Source of the DNA: Flammula alnicola
Lineage: Eukaryota; Basidiomycota; Agaricomycetes; Agaricales; Strophariaceae
DNA: 59,773 nucleotides
Direction of reading: 5' to 3'
Assembly: GCA_015499995.1 (NCBI GenBank)
Contig: JADNRV010000295.1
Span: 1-59,773 of the forward strand
In this document: positions 46,499 to 59,322 of the stretch, piece after piece
Numbering within the stretch: the stretch's first letter is position 1
How the letters are laid out: every line of letters starts with the position of its first letter
The notes under the pieces: generated by a model
What the model was told of the DNA's origin: nothing
Databases searched by the model: none
The model's input: the letters and a program-made list of their open reading frames with translations, nothing else
Program-made: the position numbers and the translations under genes

Positions 46499-48906
46499 TT
46501 ACTTCTCAAATTCACCCAACACCTTTTCAGAGTTGATGAAGTCGATCTCAGAAACTTCCCAATCTAAATAACGATGTGGTCAGTGAGGAGCATAAGAGTG
46601 CGAGGACGCCGCACACTGCATACCATCGGGGATCATGGTGATGTTGTCTCGTAAAAGTTGCATGACGCGCGGAGAGCTTGGAGTGTACGTTGGCCACTCA
46701 GCTAGAAAGATATTCCAAGTTAGAATACAATGCACTACATGCGTGAATCCATCCTTACGACCAGGATTCAGATCGTTGACGAAGTTGATGTAGAAGTCCC
46801 TCATCTTGGTAGCGAAGCTTGTTTCAACAGATGCGACTGGTGGTATTGGGCCAAACAACAGCTCGAGCTCGGAGGCATGTGAAACTAAGAGCGATATAAG
46901 TAAGTGAAAGAACGTCTGACCTAGTTCATGGAGCTACTTACCTCCGAAGGTGATGTCATTGCCTGGAATGAACTCGCGGAAATAATAGGCAAACATGGGT
47001 TGAAGTGCCGACGCATGCTGGAAGAAGAATCTTCTTGGGGACAAGAACATCTGATCGGTGTACCAGGCCGCAGACCTGTCGAACAACGAATCGCCCACGT
47101 TGAAAGGCGCTCCCAGAGCAGGGTCATTGGCTGGATAAAATTTAATGAATTCATCGACGACGTCGCTTGTTATTGTGCTGTTATCAATGACGAGATGGCC
47201 GATGAAATTCACGAAAGCGGCCGTTTCTGCTGCCCCAGACAGCCCTAGATTCAAGAGGCTTGAACTGAAACTCGTCCCTTCGTTGACCTATGTAATGCCC
47301 GTCAATTAAATTTCATGCAGGGGTGCATCCAGCACAAACGTTTGTTCCAGCAAGGTATGGAAGGCGCAAAAACTTTCCCGACTCTATTCTCTTCGAAGCT
47401 CTTTCTGGCACAAAGCTTCCTGGTGGACCGACCGAAGGTTGCCATAATTGACTGTTCAGAGTCGAGTCGATCATATCGTTGCTTATGGTAAGAAGAGTCT
47501 GTAGAGCAATTAGTGTTTCTTTGCAACATTTCTGAGCATTATTTAACTTACGTCAAAGGGCACTTTCTGTAAGCACGAGATAGCGGAATGTCCTGCGGAG
47601 CATCCAGTTGCCTCAAGTAGACGAGCAAATGGTTTTCCTGGTTTATCGTATATACTGGCATCCGGGGAATTTTTACTATGATGAAAGTCGGTACAAACAG
47701 TTGAAGCTCGGGAATATAATCAGGAACGCACAATGGTCCAGTAGAAGAGTCAGCAATTCCTGCACGGAAGAGGGTACGCTTGGCTGCGAATAGAAAATGA
47801 GCTTCAACGCTTCCTGCACCTGCAGACTAGGTGAAAATGCGAAGTCTGTGAATATGAAAATTTAGTTAAGGCATAATCTAACTAACCTGTCCCCAGATTG
47901 TTACCTGACCAGTCATAGTAAGAGAAGGCACTAAACTTTACCTGCGAAATCGACTTACTTTAGCTGGGTCGCCGCCAAAAGCAGCAATATTCTCCTGAAC
48001 AAAGACTAATGCCTGCCTTTGATCTAGTAGACCCATGTTGAGATCTTCTGCAGGCACGCTGGAGCTCGCAAGCTATACGCGCATCAGATCAAAGCAGGTT
48101 GCGAAAACCGCGAAGAAACGCACAAAACCAAAAGTATTGAGACGATAGTTGCTAAATATTCGATTTAGTCGGAGCATTGGCGTTAAATGAGAAGACTAGC
48201 GTACGTTGAAACAACAATGATTGGCTTTCCAAGCTCTACACTTCTGTTTATAATTGCTATAGAATGTTTTATCTTCGAATGTGCAGGAGATGGACAGCAA
48301 GTACGTACCAGTTGGATCAGTCGACGGAGTCGATCCAGAACTTCATTTTATCAGTACCGCTGGCATATTTCCAGTATAATTCAAGTCTCTTACTTCGATG
48401 TAAAAGCACCTCCCTGAAAAAAATGGTATGAGCATATGTCGAAATTTAGAATAAAGGCACAGACATGGATCCAGAACAGCACTGGCAGTTTGGCGTCCTT
48501 GCTTATATTTTGCGGCCTCCAAACCTAACCAATCTATCAGGAGGGTTAGATGCTCGGAACGGAACTTGATACAAACGTTCAAGAAGAGGCAATCCTCCCC
48601 AATGGGCGCACCGAGACCAGAGCTTGGGGGTTGGGGGCATGCATTGCCAAACATCGACGCGTCTTTAACCCCGTCAGATGCCTGTGTTATGGGAACAGGA
48701 GCTTTGAAGCGAAGACTACCAACAGGTGGCAGCGCGAAAGGTATCCCAAAGAAGGTCTCCGTGCCATTGGGGGTTGAGATTCCGCGGAAAATTCCCATCT
48801 TCAGCTTGACGTCGACGGGTGTTATTGCTGAAGGTGATCCTAGAACGCAACACGTGCCATAGAGCGCAAGAATTACCCTATATAGCGCCGAAGCGACCAT
48901 TAGCAT
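46499..48906 (-). CDS. Type-B carboxylesterase/lipase (copy 2), secreted
   Basis: Start at 48906 ([20 protein letters not shown]) gives a signal peptide followed by [39 protein letters not shown] and GEDCLFLNV. The catalytic region reads VTIWGQ plus [11 protein letters not shown], again GQSAG. The C-terminal exons include [20 protein letters not shown] and [14 protein letters not shown] and end VLGEFEK at 46499-46501, matching copy 1 in exon order. The two genes lie head to tail with the same introns, so they arose by tandem duplication. No broken exon was found, but not every border was resolved. Confidence 0.85.
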
Positions 48907-49781
48907 GACCACTGGAGGTGATTGTAAGTGAGTGGTGTAATGACAACAAACTGAGCGAGAAACGGACGAACCTAAGAGCGACCCTGTCCCTTTTATACAA
49001 GCATCCCGTAGGGTTTCCGCATCTCTGACAGATTTCAAGTCTCGTGAACATCGCGGACCGAACGTTTAGAAGGCCGTCATAATACTCGATGCACAAGTGG
49101 CAGGATTCCGTTTATAACTTCCAGGTTCTTGAACAATCGATTGGTCAAGAAGTTGAAGCGAGTATTTTTGCTGTTTCCGGGCCGCGTCAAGAACGTCAAG
49201 AACATGGTATTCTCATGAATGGAAGGCGATCCTGGGAGTTCGAGCTCAACTTGCAAGCTGCAATTGCAACGCATAATGTCGAGTGACATGTTGGCATGAG
49301 AGAGCCCGGAGAGGAAAACCGTAGGTATTTGTTTCTGTTGTCTACTTTATTCCGTGACCGATGTTGAAGTATCCAAAAAATGACCACCTTTGTGCAACCT
49401 TTGTGGCAAGAAAAAGATAGAATATTTCGGCGGTGAATCCACTACATGAGGCATTGGTACGGATATGTTTTAAGTAGAGTGAATCCGCTCAGGAATGGGA
49501 CACCGAGCCGGGAATGTAAAATGCCCTGACGCGACGCGTTATTGACGCTTGTTTATTATCATCTAATGAAGCTGAAATTTGGCTGAAATGCTCAAGTTAT
49601 GCTAGGTCGATGGCTTTACTTTCTGTTTTCATGGGTATCCATGATACGCCCAATATTACAGATTAATTGTCGAACTCGTACTTCCAAATGCCAGGGGCTA
49701 ACTATATGGGAGGAAGGAGGTGAGCGAATGTAAGGTGTGAACGACTGACAGGACTAACATAATTTCATCGTCAGGAATGCC
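48907..49781. other. Intergenic between divergent genes
   Basis: Shared upstream region of carboxylesterase copy 2 (-) and the gene at 49782 (+). No additional gene is seen. Confidence 0.55.
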
Positions 49782-51687
49782 ATGAAGGCACGAGTGAAAG
49801 ACACGATAGGAAGGCAACAAAAAGGATTCTTCGGTCGCCAAAGATTAGATATTCTATCCAAAGGCATCGCGGCTTCCAAACCGTCAGAAACAAGCAGAGT
49901 GCCAACAACCATCTCTAGCAGAGGGTTAACTCTTGATATCGATCTAGCACATGCAAAACAGAAGATTCCATTGGACGACATGACATACAAGAAGTGCTTC
50001 ATTCCGGGTCCAGTTCACATTTCGCCCAGCACACCTCGCTCGCACAAACGAACGCGAAGATCAGATGAGCATACATTCAGCTCCAGTGCGAGCAGGTCTG
50101 AAGTGCTCGATGCGCTGGACATATCCGAACGTCAGTCATCCAGCAGAGGTACTATATGCGCCAGATTAGTGATGCCGTCGTCAAAAGCTCTATTTTTGAG
50201 AAGACTCATGGATCAAATTCTCGCCATGCCTAATCTTGCATGTCTTTCTGGCAGTAGCGCCTCAAAATTGTCCTCAGCAACAACGTCCATTCGGAGCAGT
50301 GACAGGCCAGAAAGTACGAGAATTAGTCCTACGAAAGGATCGAAGAGAAAGGTATCGATTCTCTTGTGAAAAAGTTTGATTACTGAGCCAACTTAGTGTT
50401 CGCCAGATATCGAGTGTCGAAGAAGAACCACCTTTAGTAACCAGATATGTATCCACTGGCAAGCGGCATCCATATACGCCTCCTAGAGAAGACAACAACA
50501 ACCAAAATATATTGGAGCCTCCATTCTCTAGACTTCGTCGTCAACGGGATAGCAAGTTTAAGAAGACTCCAGCAGAGTACATCTCCGAAGATGAGGATAC
50601 CGGCGACAGTTCGAGGGAAAATATCGACAGAACTGTTCTTTCAAGCTCTTGGTTAGCTCCGGAGAGCCAATTTTCATTTCGGACTAGTGACGACGACGGC
50701 GATGAGAAGACTAAGTATGGAGAGTGGAGAACGTCCTCTGTTCGCTCCGTTTCCCGAAAGAGCGCAAGTGAGCCGTCAAGTAATCCATCACACCAAAACC
50801 ATGGCGGAGAGACAGTCCAGATATTCCTGGAGCGGGCGCAGGATGAAGAGAGACCTTCTCTCCCATCTGCTATCATACTTGGTCCTGAACATAGACGACG
50901 CTATATTGACGGATCAATAACACAAAGTCGGCGAGACGAGTTAACGGTTTATGGGACCCTTTTCGAACAAAAAGATCCGTGGAACACGATAGGCTTCATT
51001 CTTGGGTTACCAGAATCCGACGATGCGAAAGACGTTTCGGACTGTCTTGTCGCGTCGGACTCCAGTTTTGAGGCAGAGGAAAACGCTTGGGACTCGCATT
51101 CAGATGAGGCAAAAGCCATCTGGGAAGATAAACCGAACGACGGAACTGGCATCGAGTTCGATGCCGACGATTATTTGGGATGCCAGTTTCCTACGGCGTC
51201 GGTTTGCACAGACGTAGGCGAGTCGCCTAATAACAAAAAGGACGAGGTAGCGGAGGCATCGCCTGTCGATTCTTGGGAGAACTGCGAAGGTCGCGTTCAG
51301 CTGGATGCAGCCCGGTCCTCATCCGCCGTTGAAGGCGCCGTTGAGAATGTCGGGCGGGTGATCCGGGATGCTGAAGAAGAGATCGACATTTCCGAGGTTT
51401 CTGCGCATAAACTGAATGAACATCGTCACAAAACATTTGGAAAGGATGCTACCACGACATCAATTCAACAGAAGGCTCCGAACGATGTGAACGTTTCGCT
51501 CGAATCTGATAGATCACATTATGCTCAGCCCGAGAACACCATGGAGATCATAAACGTCGAACTTTTCAACAGCGAGCATGGCGGTTGTGATACTCTCGGT
51601 ATACCCCATTTACGAGAGATAAACGGGCGCTTCCTTGGACCATCGTTGTTTGACTACTTTGATGAGTCAGACTCCGGCGAACCTTAG
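49782..51687 (+). CDS. Acidic, mostly disordered protein, 616 aa (unknown)
   Basis: Exons 49782-50351 and 50407-51687 join in phase across a 55-base intron (GTATCG...CGCCAG). The first exon is basic and Ser-rich (RQQKGFFGRQRLDILSKG, SHKRTRRSDEH) and contains LFLRRLMDQILAMPNL, a likely helix. The second exon is acidic with DEDTGDSSREN, LGPEHRRRYIDGS, VYGTLFEQKDPWNTIGFILG and ends GPSLFDYFDESDSGEP. The short conserved-looking blocks in otherwise disordered sequence suggest a regulatory or scaffold protein. I do not recognise the family. An upstream exon is possible, as a TCGTCAG splice-like site lies just before the ATG. Confidence 0.6.
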
Positions 51688-52010
51688 TGCTGTAAATGTG
51701 AAGTTAAAAAAAGTATGGGAGGTTCAATTACATTTGTACACCAGCTGCTGTCCTCGTTACAAATACCATCGTCATGGAGTGGACCAGTTCAGGATTGTCA
51801 GCGTCGAGGTCGTGGTTAAGGACAAGCAGGATCGTTTTGGTGAAAAAGGAGAGACCGTGGGAATTTCGGCTGCCAGTGGCATTCCTTTTTGACTCGGTTT
51901 TGTCACCGCCACAGCACTTGTCTCCTACCACAATAATCCTCCAAACCCTTTTCTTGTTTCCACCACCTCGACTAGGACGACAATCTCAATTTTGCGGTAG
52001 CTAGGCTGTA
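51688..52010. other. Intergenic, no gene
   Basis: 3' untranslated region of the acidic protein gene and leader of Mex67. Nothing else is seen. Confidence 0.6.
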
Positions 52011-54430
52011 ATGTCTCTTTTCCCTGCCTCCTCGCCTGCGCCTGGTTCCAAGAACATAGCAGCGAATGCTTTGCGCAGCGCAGGACTCATTGACCGAGAT
52101 GCACAAATGCGCGATGTTGCAGACCACCCAGGAGGGAGGAAGGGCAAGCTTCGCTCAGGAAGGACAACGCGACTGGTGGACATGTCCAAAGATGGGCCTA
52201 CGGGCACGCGCATGGTAATTATACTACTCATTTTCATTTCCACTTGACAGGACCGGCATACTTGCACGCACTTGCTTAGTCCTGTCGCCATCTCCTTTTT
52301 CCTCCGAACATGACCAGGAGCTTACCGAACACTCGAATGTTACACGCAGCGACCCATCCGGCTTTCCGCAGGTGCACACGCTGGACCTTCCGATCCTCTA
52401 GCTATCCGTGGTGCCGCACGACCAACTGTTGCGGGGCGGATACGCAGAAACGCGCTTTCTGGAACTACGCCAGGTTCATTGTCATCAATACCGGTTCGTG
52501 TGGTAAAACCCAAAGCCGTGGATGCATGGAGGGAGTTCGTTCAGAAACGCTGGAATCCTGAGACACGATACCTGAATCTTGATGTAAGTTGCTATTTCGT
52601 CGATTCTCTTATGGCGGTCTTATCTTCGTCGGATCATTGTTTACGTTCCTCTGTACTTACATTCGCTCTGTAGTCAATGATTGAAAACGAGACAGTCAAA
52701 AAATACAATCTGACACCACCTGGGCATGGTGGAAGCGCCCGTGATGCGGCTGTTATATTCAAACTTGCCAGTCAGCTGAAGCCAGAGGTATAGCTATTCT
52801 CCTCCGTTTTCGTCCATACCTGACACCGTTCATAGGTTCAAACATTGTCGCTTGCCAACAACAGCCTGACGGGGTCTCTGCTGATGCAATTGAGCAGATA
52901 CTTGCCGAACATTGTCAACCTCTCCCTTCACAACAACAGGATCCGCGACAAGAAGGAGATTACGATGATTGTTCCACGAAAAGACAAGATGATCCATCTG
53001 CGAGAGTTGATTTTGACGGGTAATCCTATCCGAGAGCAAGCATACAAGATGGGTGTTGGGGCGACGTACAGAGCGTGAGTATTTTCGTGTTATTGTAACT
53101 GCATATGTCTTACTCTCGTTCTCCAGTGATATGGCTCGTCGGTTCACGTCGCTTGAGGTTCTGGATCAAGAAGCCATAACGCAAATCTCATTCGACGTAC
53201 CACAACCTTCGACTTCGAACCTACCAATCGAAAAACCCAACGCCACCACTTTCCCCTTCGATATGAGCCCGTCTTTTGTCACAGGCGTCGACAGCACCTT
53301 GGTCAGCAATTTCCTCGTCCGGTAAGTGTTCTTAGTTTGTTTGCCATCCCATCCTCATTTTTTTCCAGTTTCTTCAATGCCTTCGACTCGCAACGAGACG
53401 CCCTGTCCAATGCCTATGACCCCTCCGCGACATTTTCGTTCTCTGCCAACACATCAATACCTGCACGAGCGCGTCTCGTCGGCTTTCATTCTTCTCGAGA
53501 TATGCCCAATCAGCGCAAACTAGATTGGAAAACATGGCTCGAAACGGGATCGCGCAATTTAAGCCGCATTAGTGGGGACCCACAAAAGACTCTCGGCAAT
53601 CTGCATATTGGCGGAGACCAAATCGTGAAGGTTCTGGCTAATCTGCCTACCACGAGACATGATATCAGCGGCCCGCCCGAGAAGTTCTGTCTCGACTCTT
53701 TCCCGGTCCCACATGGGCAAAGTATGGGCTTGCTATTAATTGTTCACGGTCAATTTACGGAGAGTAAGTATTCCATATTCATATTTCTTGAAGATGGCTT
53801 GTTGACACCGTCCGATAGCCGGTACTGGAGGGATAAGATCGTTTGACAGGACTTTCATGCTAGTGCCAGCTGCAGAAGGTTCACGGTACGTCTACTCGCA
53901 TTAATCTTTTCCTGTCTGTACGAACTGTCTGTCTTACCCATTACTTGTGATCTAGTGCCAAAACCAATGGATGGGACATCGTTATTCTATCGGATCAATG
54001 GACGATTCGTAGTTACTCCAGTCACGAAGCATGGAAGGCTGGTCCTTTGTTGGTGCAAGCCGTTAGTGTACAGCCTCCCAACGCTTCGGCGCCTGTCGGG
54101 AACCAACCATTCTCGATACTGTCTTATCCTCCGGATCAGCAAGCCGTGCTTGCATCATTTGTATGTCATTGTATTTTCCAGAAGTGCGACATATCTGACA
54201 AGTTACTATCTAGCCCGAAGCACAGCGCAACCTCGTAGTTCAAGTTTCTGCGCAAACCAGACTGAATGCGAAATTCGCCGTTGACTGCTTGGCTGGAAAC
54301 GGTTGGGAATTAGGGAAAGCAATTGCAAACTTCAATGAAGTTAAGGTGCGTCATATATCCTTATCTGATCAGCATATATATTCTCACACGAGCTTTTTAG
54401 GGCTCTCTTTCAAGGGACGCGTTCCTTTAG
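52011..54430 (+). CDS. MEX67: mRNA export receptor Mex67/NXF1 homologue
   Basis: Mex67/NXF with its partner Mtr2/NXT carries mRNPs through nuclear pores. The start at 52011 opens [14 protein letters not shown]; the domains follow in the usual order. An RNA-binding/RRM-like part has [18 protein letters not shown] and [20 protein letters not shown]. Leucine-rich repeats show [26 protein letters not shown] and [13 protein letters not shown]. The NTF2-like domain includes [23 protein letters not shown] and [12 protein letters not shown]. The TAP-C/UBA end reads [18 protein letters not shown] and SLSRDAFL, with the stop at 54428-54430. At least eight short introns are needed; the splice after the first exon (about 52213-52380) could not be fixed uniquely. 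The domain set appears complete. Confidence 0.9.
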
Positions 54431-55107
54431 GCTCATCCATAACCCAGGATGGACAGATGTGACGACCTTGAACTTCATTTTGACTTCATCTCCCAAATTC
54501 TATGTGCCCACGCAATTGTCGGACGGAAAACCCAGCTCTTAGACTTGCACCATTCGATTTTGGGACTATCATTTTCTGTTCAATTTCGGTTGCCGTTGTA
54601 TAGGCATATCGATATCTCATTTCCCTTTCAATTTCCCATTTCCTGTCCCCTCGCATTTCACATCTCTCGCTGAGCTCCAACCATGCATGTAATTATACAT
54701 CACATACGTACGCGTACAATCATGACTATATATTACATATCATAGCGTCTATTCATCACTATCATATCACTCATCCATCCCCCTTATTGTGAGGCTTTGC
54801 AATTTTACTGTTGTATTTTTTGATTTTGCGTGAAATATAAAAACAATGACAATTCTGCTAACTTAGCTAAGTATGCATTGTCCAGCGCTTATCTAAGCCG
54901 GCCGGTGATCCTCGAGACAATTGTTTCTTCTTGCCAATTCTCCATCAGACCCACATGTCGGCGCCGTTCAGATAGGGTTTATGGATCTCCGTTCGACCCA
55001 AAATTCGACAAACTGCAAAACATGTGTTGATGAATCACCGCATATGAATAAATTTACCCTAGGGTGGCGATTCCACCGATATTATTCACAAATTGGAAAT
55101 CAGGATT
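54431..55107. other. Intergenic, no supportable gene
   Basis: 3' untranslated region of Mex67, then A/T-rich sequence. Nothing else is seen. Confidence 0.5.
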
Positions 55108-55640
55108 CTAGTGCATCGCAACTGCGCCCGTACGCCCACCAGTGTGCGTCTTCCAGAATGCACAGCCGTGGAAAGCGGATACCTTGAACGAGAACATAGC
55201 CTAATGCTTGACTTTCAAGTCGCAAGAGTCAAGATGAGTACTTACTAGATTATTTCTTTGCTCTCTAGCCACTTTCAGCGAAAGCGCGAGTCTTCGGACC
55301 TTCGATAATATGGCTGGGAAGAAGCACGCGATCAGGATGGTCCAAGTTATGACATCTTCCTTAAGTTCCTTCACTGATGACCACAACATTCTCAAGCATG
55401 TCAAGAGGTGCTAAGAATATGTTGGCAGTGCCATTTCCCTTCAAATTTCCTTTCCGGTAAGTACACCAAACCGCCAGAACATATTCCAAATTTCCACTAG
55501 GCTCTAGCAAGAATCGGGACGTCTCCACCGTGACCGGTTGACCAATGCTGAACGATGAGAGCAACAGAATCAAAAGGAGGCATCGGAGTCGTAAATTCCA
55601 GGGCTGGGAAGGTGAAAATGTTGGGCGCGGGCTTTTTCTT
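55108..55640 (-). CDS. Doubtful small membrane or secreted protein
   Basis: On the minus strand a hydrophobic segment (LRLRCLLLILLLSSFSIGQP) is followed by VTVETSRFLLEPSGNLEYVL, then, after a possible intron with a weak donor, SSVKELKEDVITWTILIACF and KVAREQRNNL. A clean GTAAGT donor then leads to AMFSFKVSAFHGCAFWKTHT, ending at the stop at 55108-55110. The last splice is convincing; the first is not, and no start codon was established. If real, it would be a protein of about 130 residues with one or two membrane segments. No family is recognised. Confidence 0.3.
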
Positions 55641-56104
55641 TTTCCCTTTCAGCCTCGAGGGAGCCACAGCGCTGTGTTTTGAGACAATTGGCGGTGGGGA
55701 TAACCGAATGCGGACATAACTTGCAGGGCAAATTGTCCCTTTCCTCTTGGTTGTCCTTGTTCTGATTGAACATCCCTGACATTCGGCGGTACAATTGCCT
55801 CGTTGCAGCTAGTCGAATTTTTTCGCCAGTGGGTCCCGCCCAGGTATACATATACATATATATGTTCCTCCACGTAGGAACTTCCCAGCCGCCTGTCTTC
55901 ACCTTCCGCTTCGTCATCAAGAACGCTTCGCGAACGCGCTAATCTTAATAAAAGAAAACTACTCTCGTCTTTACGCGTTCTCCTTCTTCGGCGGTCTATT
56001 CTTCTGCCTTCCACGTCCTTTTCTTTCCCTGTTCTTCTCTTGCATTTGTGTTTTATTGCATTCAACTCTCATTTCCTTGCATTTCTGACGATCTCTACCA
56101 AACC
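55641..56104. other. Intergenic, promoter of the ankyrin gene
   Basis: A minus-strand open frame at 55649-56065 is Arg/Lys-rich from T/C-rich promoter sequence and is not called. The last ~130 bases are pyrimidine-rich, as expected upstream of a highly expressed fungal gene. Confidence 0.5.
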
Positions 56105-59100
56105 ATGGCTTCCAATACTCCAAACAATCTGCTAGAGAACTGTGGTCTACACAGCTTCGCTCTCCTGGGGGACGATGAAGGCGTTCGCAGTGCCCTCCGC
56201 GAAGGAGCCGACATCAACGCACTCGATACTACAGGACGAACAGTCGTCATGTGTGCAGTCGCTGGAGAGCAGTACGCGTTATTTCTTCCTCTTCGTGTGT
56301 AACTTCATTACTGAAGCATAATTCCGTTAGCTGGCAAAATATCGACGCGTGTGACGCGTCTTTCATGTCGCCAAAACGTATAAATGTCCTCAGAACATTG
56401 CTCAGTCACTCAGATATATCCCTCCTTACTCTGAACGCTCCACACCCGTCCATGAACGGTGTCATTCCTCTGGGCATGGCTGCATGGCTCAATCAGCCGC
56501 AGGCCGTTCGTACCCTGCTGGACGCCAGCGTAGATTCCGTTTCGGTGGACGGCATGGACTCCCATGGGGCCACGGCATTGATGTGTGAGTAGTGTATTTC
56601 ATACTCGGATAGATCAGTTTTGTCTTATGCGGCCTACTCGTCAGATGCCGCTCGTGACGGTAACTTAGAAGTTGTTCGGGCACTAGTAAGCTAATCTCTT
56701 GCTATCAATTTTGTTCTGTCCATTGACATGCTCCCAGCTCTCGCATGGTGCTCGTCCTGACTTCAGAGACCGTAATCATCGAACTTCAATACAATTTGCC
56801 CTTGCCCACCCCGAATTCTTTGGCTCTGCGAAACCGTCTTACGCCGTCATCGATGGCGTGAAAGCGAAGTAAGCTATCTCTTAGCGTTTCCCCCCCTTTT
56901 ATTCGTTTAACGACCCTTTCTAGTCCGCGGACCGAACAAGATTGTCAGCAGACACTGAGCACCTTGTGGACCTTGCGCATTCTTCAATGCCTTTCTCCGA
57001 AGACCTCGAACCTCCTCCCCTGTCCATCTTTACGCAAGAAGCAACCTCAAGGTTAACCAATACTCTCGTATCCTCCATCCGCTCATCCGACTTGGCCTTT
57101 ATTCACTCATTACTCTTCGCGCCTTCCGTTCAAGCTTCATCTCCTCCCGCCTTGTACCCGATGTCTGTTCCTGTTCTCGTCAATCTTCCAGACTCTGATG
57201 GTTGGAGTCTTGTACATCATTGTGTTGCAGCAGCCCAGCCATCCATCAACATTCTAGATGCGCTGTATTGTGCTGGGGCTGACGTGTCGCTCTTTACGAT
57301 TCATGAAAAACAAACACCACTTCATATCCTTGCTCGCTTTGCACGGTCTTCCTTCGGGAATCCCGATGCGACACATTCGTTGCACGACTTCTGCTTGCAT
57401 TTAATCCAAGATCTTCGGGCGCCCTTGTCGGCCAGAGACAAGGACGACGAAACCTGTATTCATATTGCCGCTGAGCACGGTGAATCCATTGATTTGCTGA
57501 TGCTTCTCCTTGATTGCGACACCACTGGCGCCGTTCGCGAGATGAAGAATGCTCGAGGGTATGTTTTTTGTCCCAAATACTTTCGAATTGCACAAGGTCC
57601 TTATCACATTTTTAATAGGTTAACTCCTCTTGAGGTAGCCAAGGACGAATTCATCTATGCGTTCGGCGTCGACCAAGATGGGAAAAGGTCCACTTCCGCT
57701 CTTTCAAATCACACCATTCGACCAACGGATTCTTTCGCTTCTCTTTCATCTTTTTCGGAACTGAACACATTCTTTCCTGACACACCCACCACCGATGCAT
57801 CTTCTCTCTACTCTGCTGCGGATTTCGACGTCGACACCAGAGTCCAGCAGCTCCTTTCGAATCTCCGTGCCACCTCTCTTTCCATTCATCACCCCTCCAA
57901 ATCCGCTCATGTACAGTACCTGGAAACCTGCCTCGAGGAAGCGACAGACCAATGTAACTCAATCGTGGTGCATTTCCGCGGACGCATCGAAGAGGCCGCA
58001 AGAGTAATCCAAGATTTGCAGAAAAATGCCGACAGGATCGACTCTGTGCGAAATGTCGTCGCTCTTGCATCCAATGGCAAACTGATTCTCCGAGGAATGT
58101 CAGCCGTACAGTGCAAGAAGCGCAACCGGGATTCGGAAGACTCCCAGATGACTGTCGTTCATCAAGATGACGGAATCGACTACTTATCCTTGTCGCCTCG
58201 CATTTCCGAACCCCAAAGCGAGAACCATACTTCCACTGGCACTCAGACCGCCTTATTGGATCTTTACGTTGCTCATAACTCCATATCGCGCTCTAACTCT
58301 GCATGGCTGGATCGCTTTGTCCAGTCGCCAGAGTCGGCAACCGCCAGGGCACACTTGAGTAGCCTCTGGGATGCTGAACGCGAACTAACCCAGTCGCAGC
58401 GCGAGTCAGGGCCACCCAGGGATTCGTCCGAATCGCCAACCAAGGTCACCATGAAGCTCAAACATGTCCTGAAGAAGAAGAAAAGGCTCGAAGAGAAGAT
58501 TGAGGAGTTCGATTGGAATCTCAAACCGGAGAAAAAGGATTTATTGTCTGGAACCTCTAGAGTCAAAGCTTGGCTGAAACGTATGGTGGTTACCCACCAT
58601 CTCCTTCCAAGCTCGAACTCGTTCTCGACTTGGATGAAGACTGCAACGTCGGCCGCGAGATTAAAAGCACAAAACCCCCTTCGACAAAATGCACCGATCC
58701 TCTTGATGGCTCTATCGACAACGCTCTCGAACGTCTAAATTAGTCCTGGAGGCCGCTCATCGTGATTTGTTAAGCATTGGTCAATGTTTGGAGGCAGTAA
58801 GTCCACCCTTCCCAGACAGATCTTCTGCATTACTTACTCAACTGTCTTCTTAGGCTGAACAATTCATTGACATGGCGAATCACTCGATTTCCAGGACACA
58901 ACGGGTTGTTAAAAGAGCAATCAAGGTACGTTTTCCTTTGAATATCTGATTACTATCATACTGATTCCCTTTAGAAACGAGAGGCGATGATCGCTGATTT
59001 GCAAACAGCAGCTGCCCATGAATCCAAGTCAGCTGCAAACGTTGAATTCTCGCCAGGTCTACTGGGATATGCCAATGCTATGTCGGCCCGCCCCAGCCTG

Positions 59101-59322
59101 GCTTCGATCTCGACTATCTACTCCACTTCGTCTTCAGTCTCCTCCGTGGCTGCAACTCTGACGGAAAACGACGATGAGGATATCCGCATTATTCGTCGAC
59201 TATTATTACGGAAGATTGAGGCCCAGACTTCAGGCGCTTGGGATGAAGTTGACAAAGTCATGGGCTGGTTACAGATTGTGAAGGAAGCTGTCAGGAGTGT
59301 CAAACGCAGAGCATACCTGTAA
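56105..59322 (+). CDS. Ankyrin-repeat protein with C-terminal coiled coil
   Basis: The start at 56105 opens MASNTPNNLLENCGLHSFAL, then ankyrin units: GVRSALREGADINALDTTGR, VLRTLLSHSDISLL, GMAAWLNQPQAVRTLLDA, YAARDGNLEVVRALLSHGAR and later DSDGWSLVHHCVAAAQPS, ILDALYCAGADVSLF and DDETCIHIAAEHGESIDL. Five short introns join in phase up to 57620. The second half has predicted coiled coil (YLETCLEEATDQCNSIVVHF, KLKHVLKKKKRLEEKIEEF) and ends with REAMIADLQTAAA, RPSLASISTIYSTSSS and RLLLRKIEAQTSGAWDEVD at the stop before 59323. Between about 58585 and 58745 the likely coding frame changes twice without acceptable introns. A scaffold role is inferred from the repeats; the specific partner is unknown. 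Confidence 0.75.

Noticed and set aside
55649..56065. Minus-strand Arg/Lys-rich open frame upstream of the ankyrin gene
   Set aside because: It reads a pyrimidine-rich promoter backwards and has no recognisable motif.
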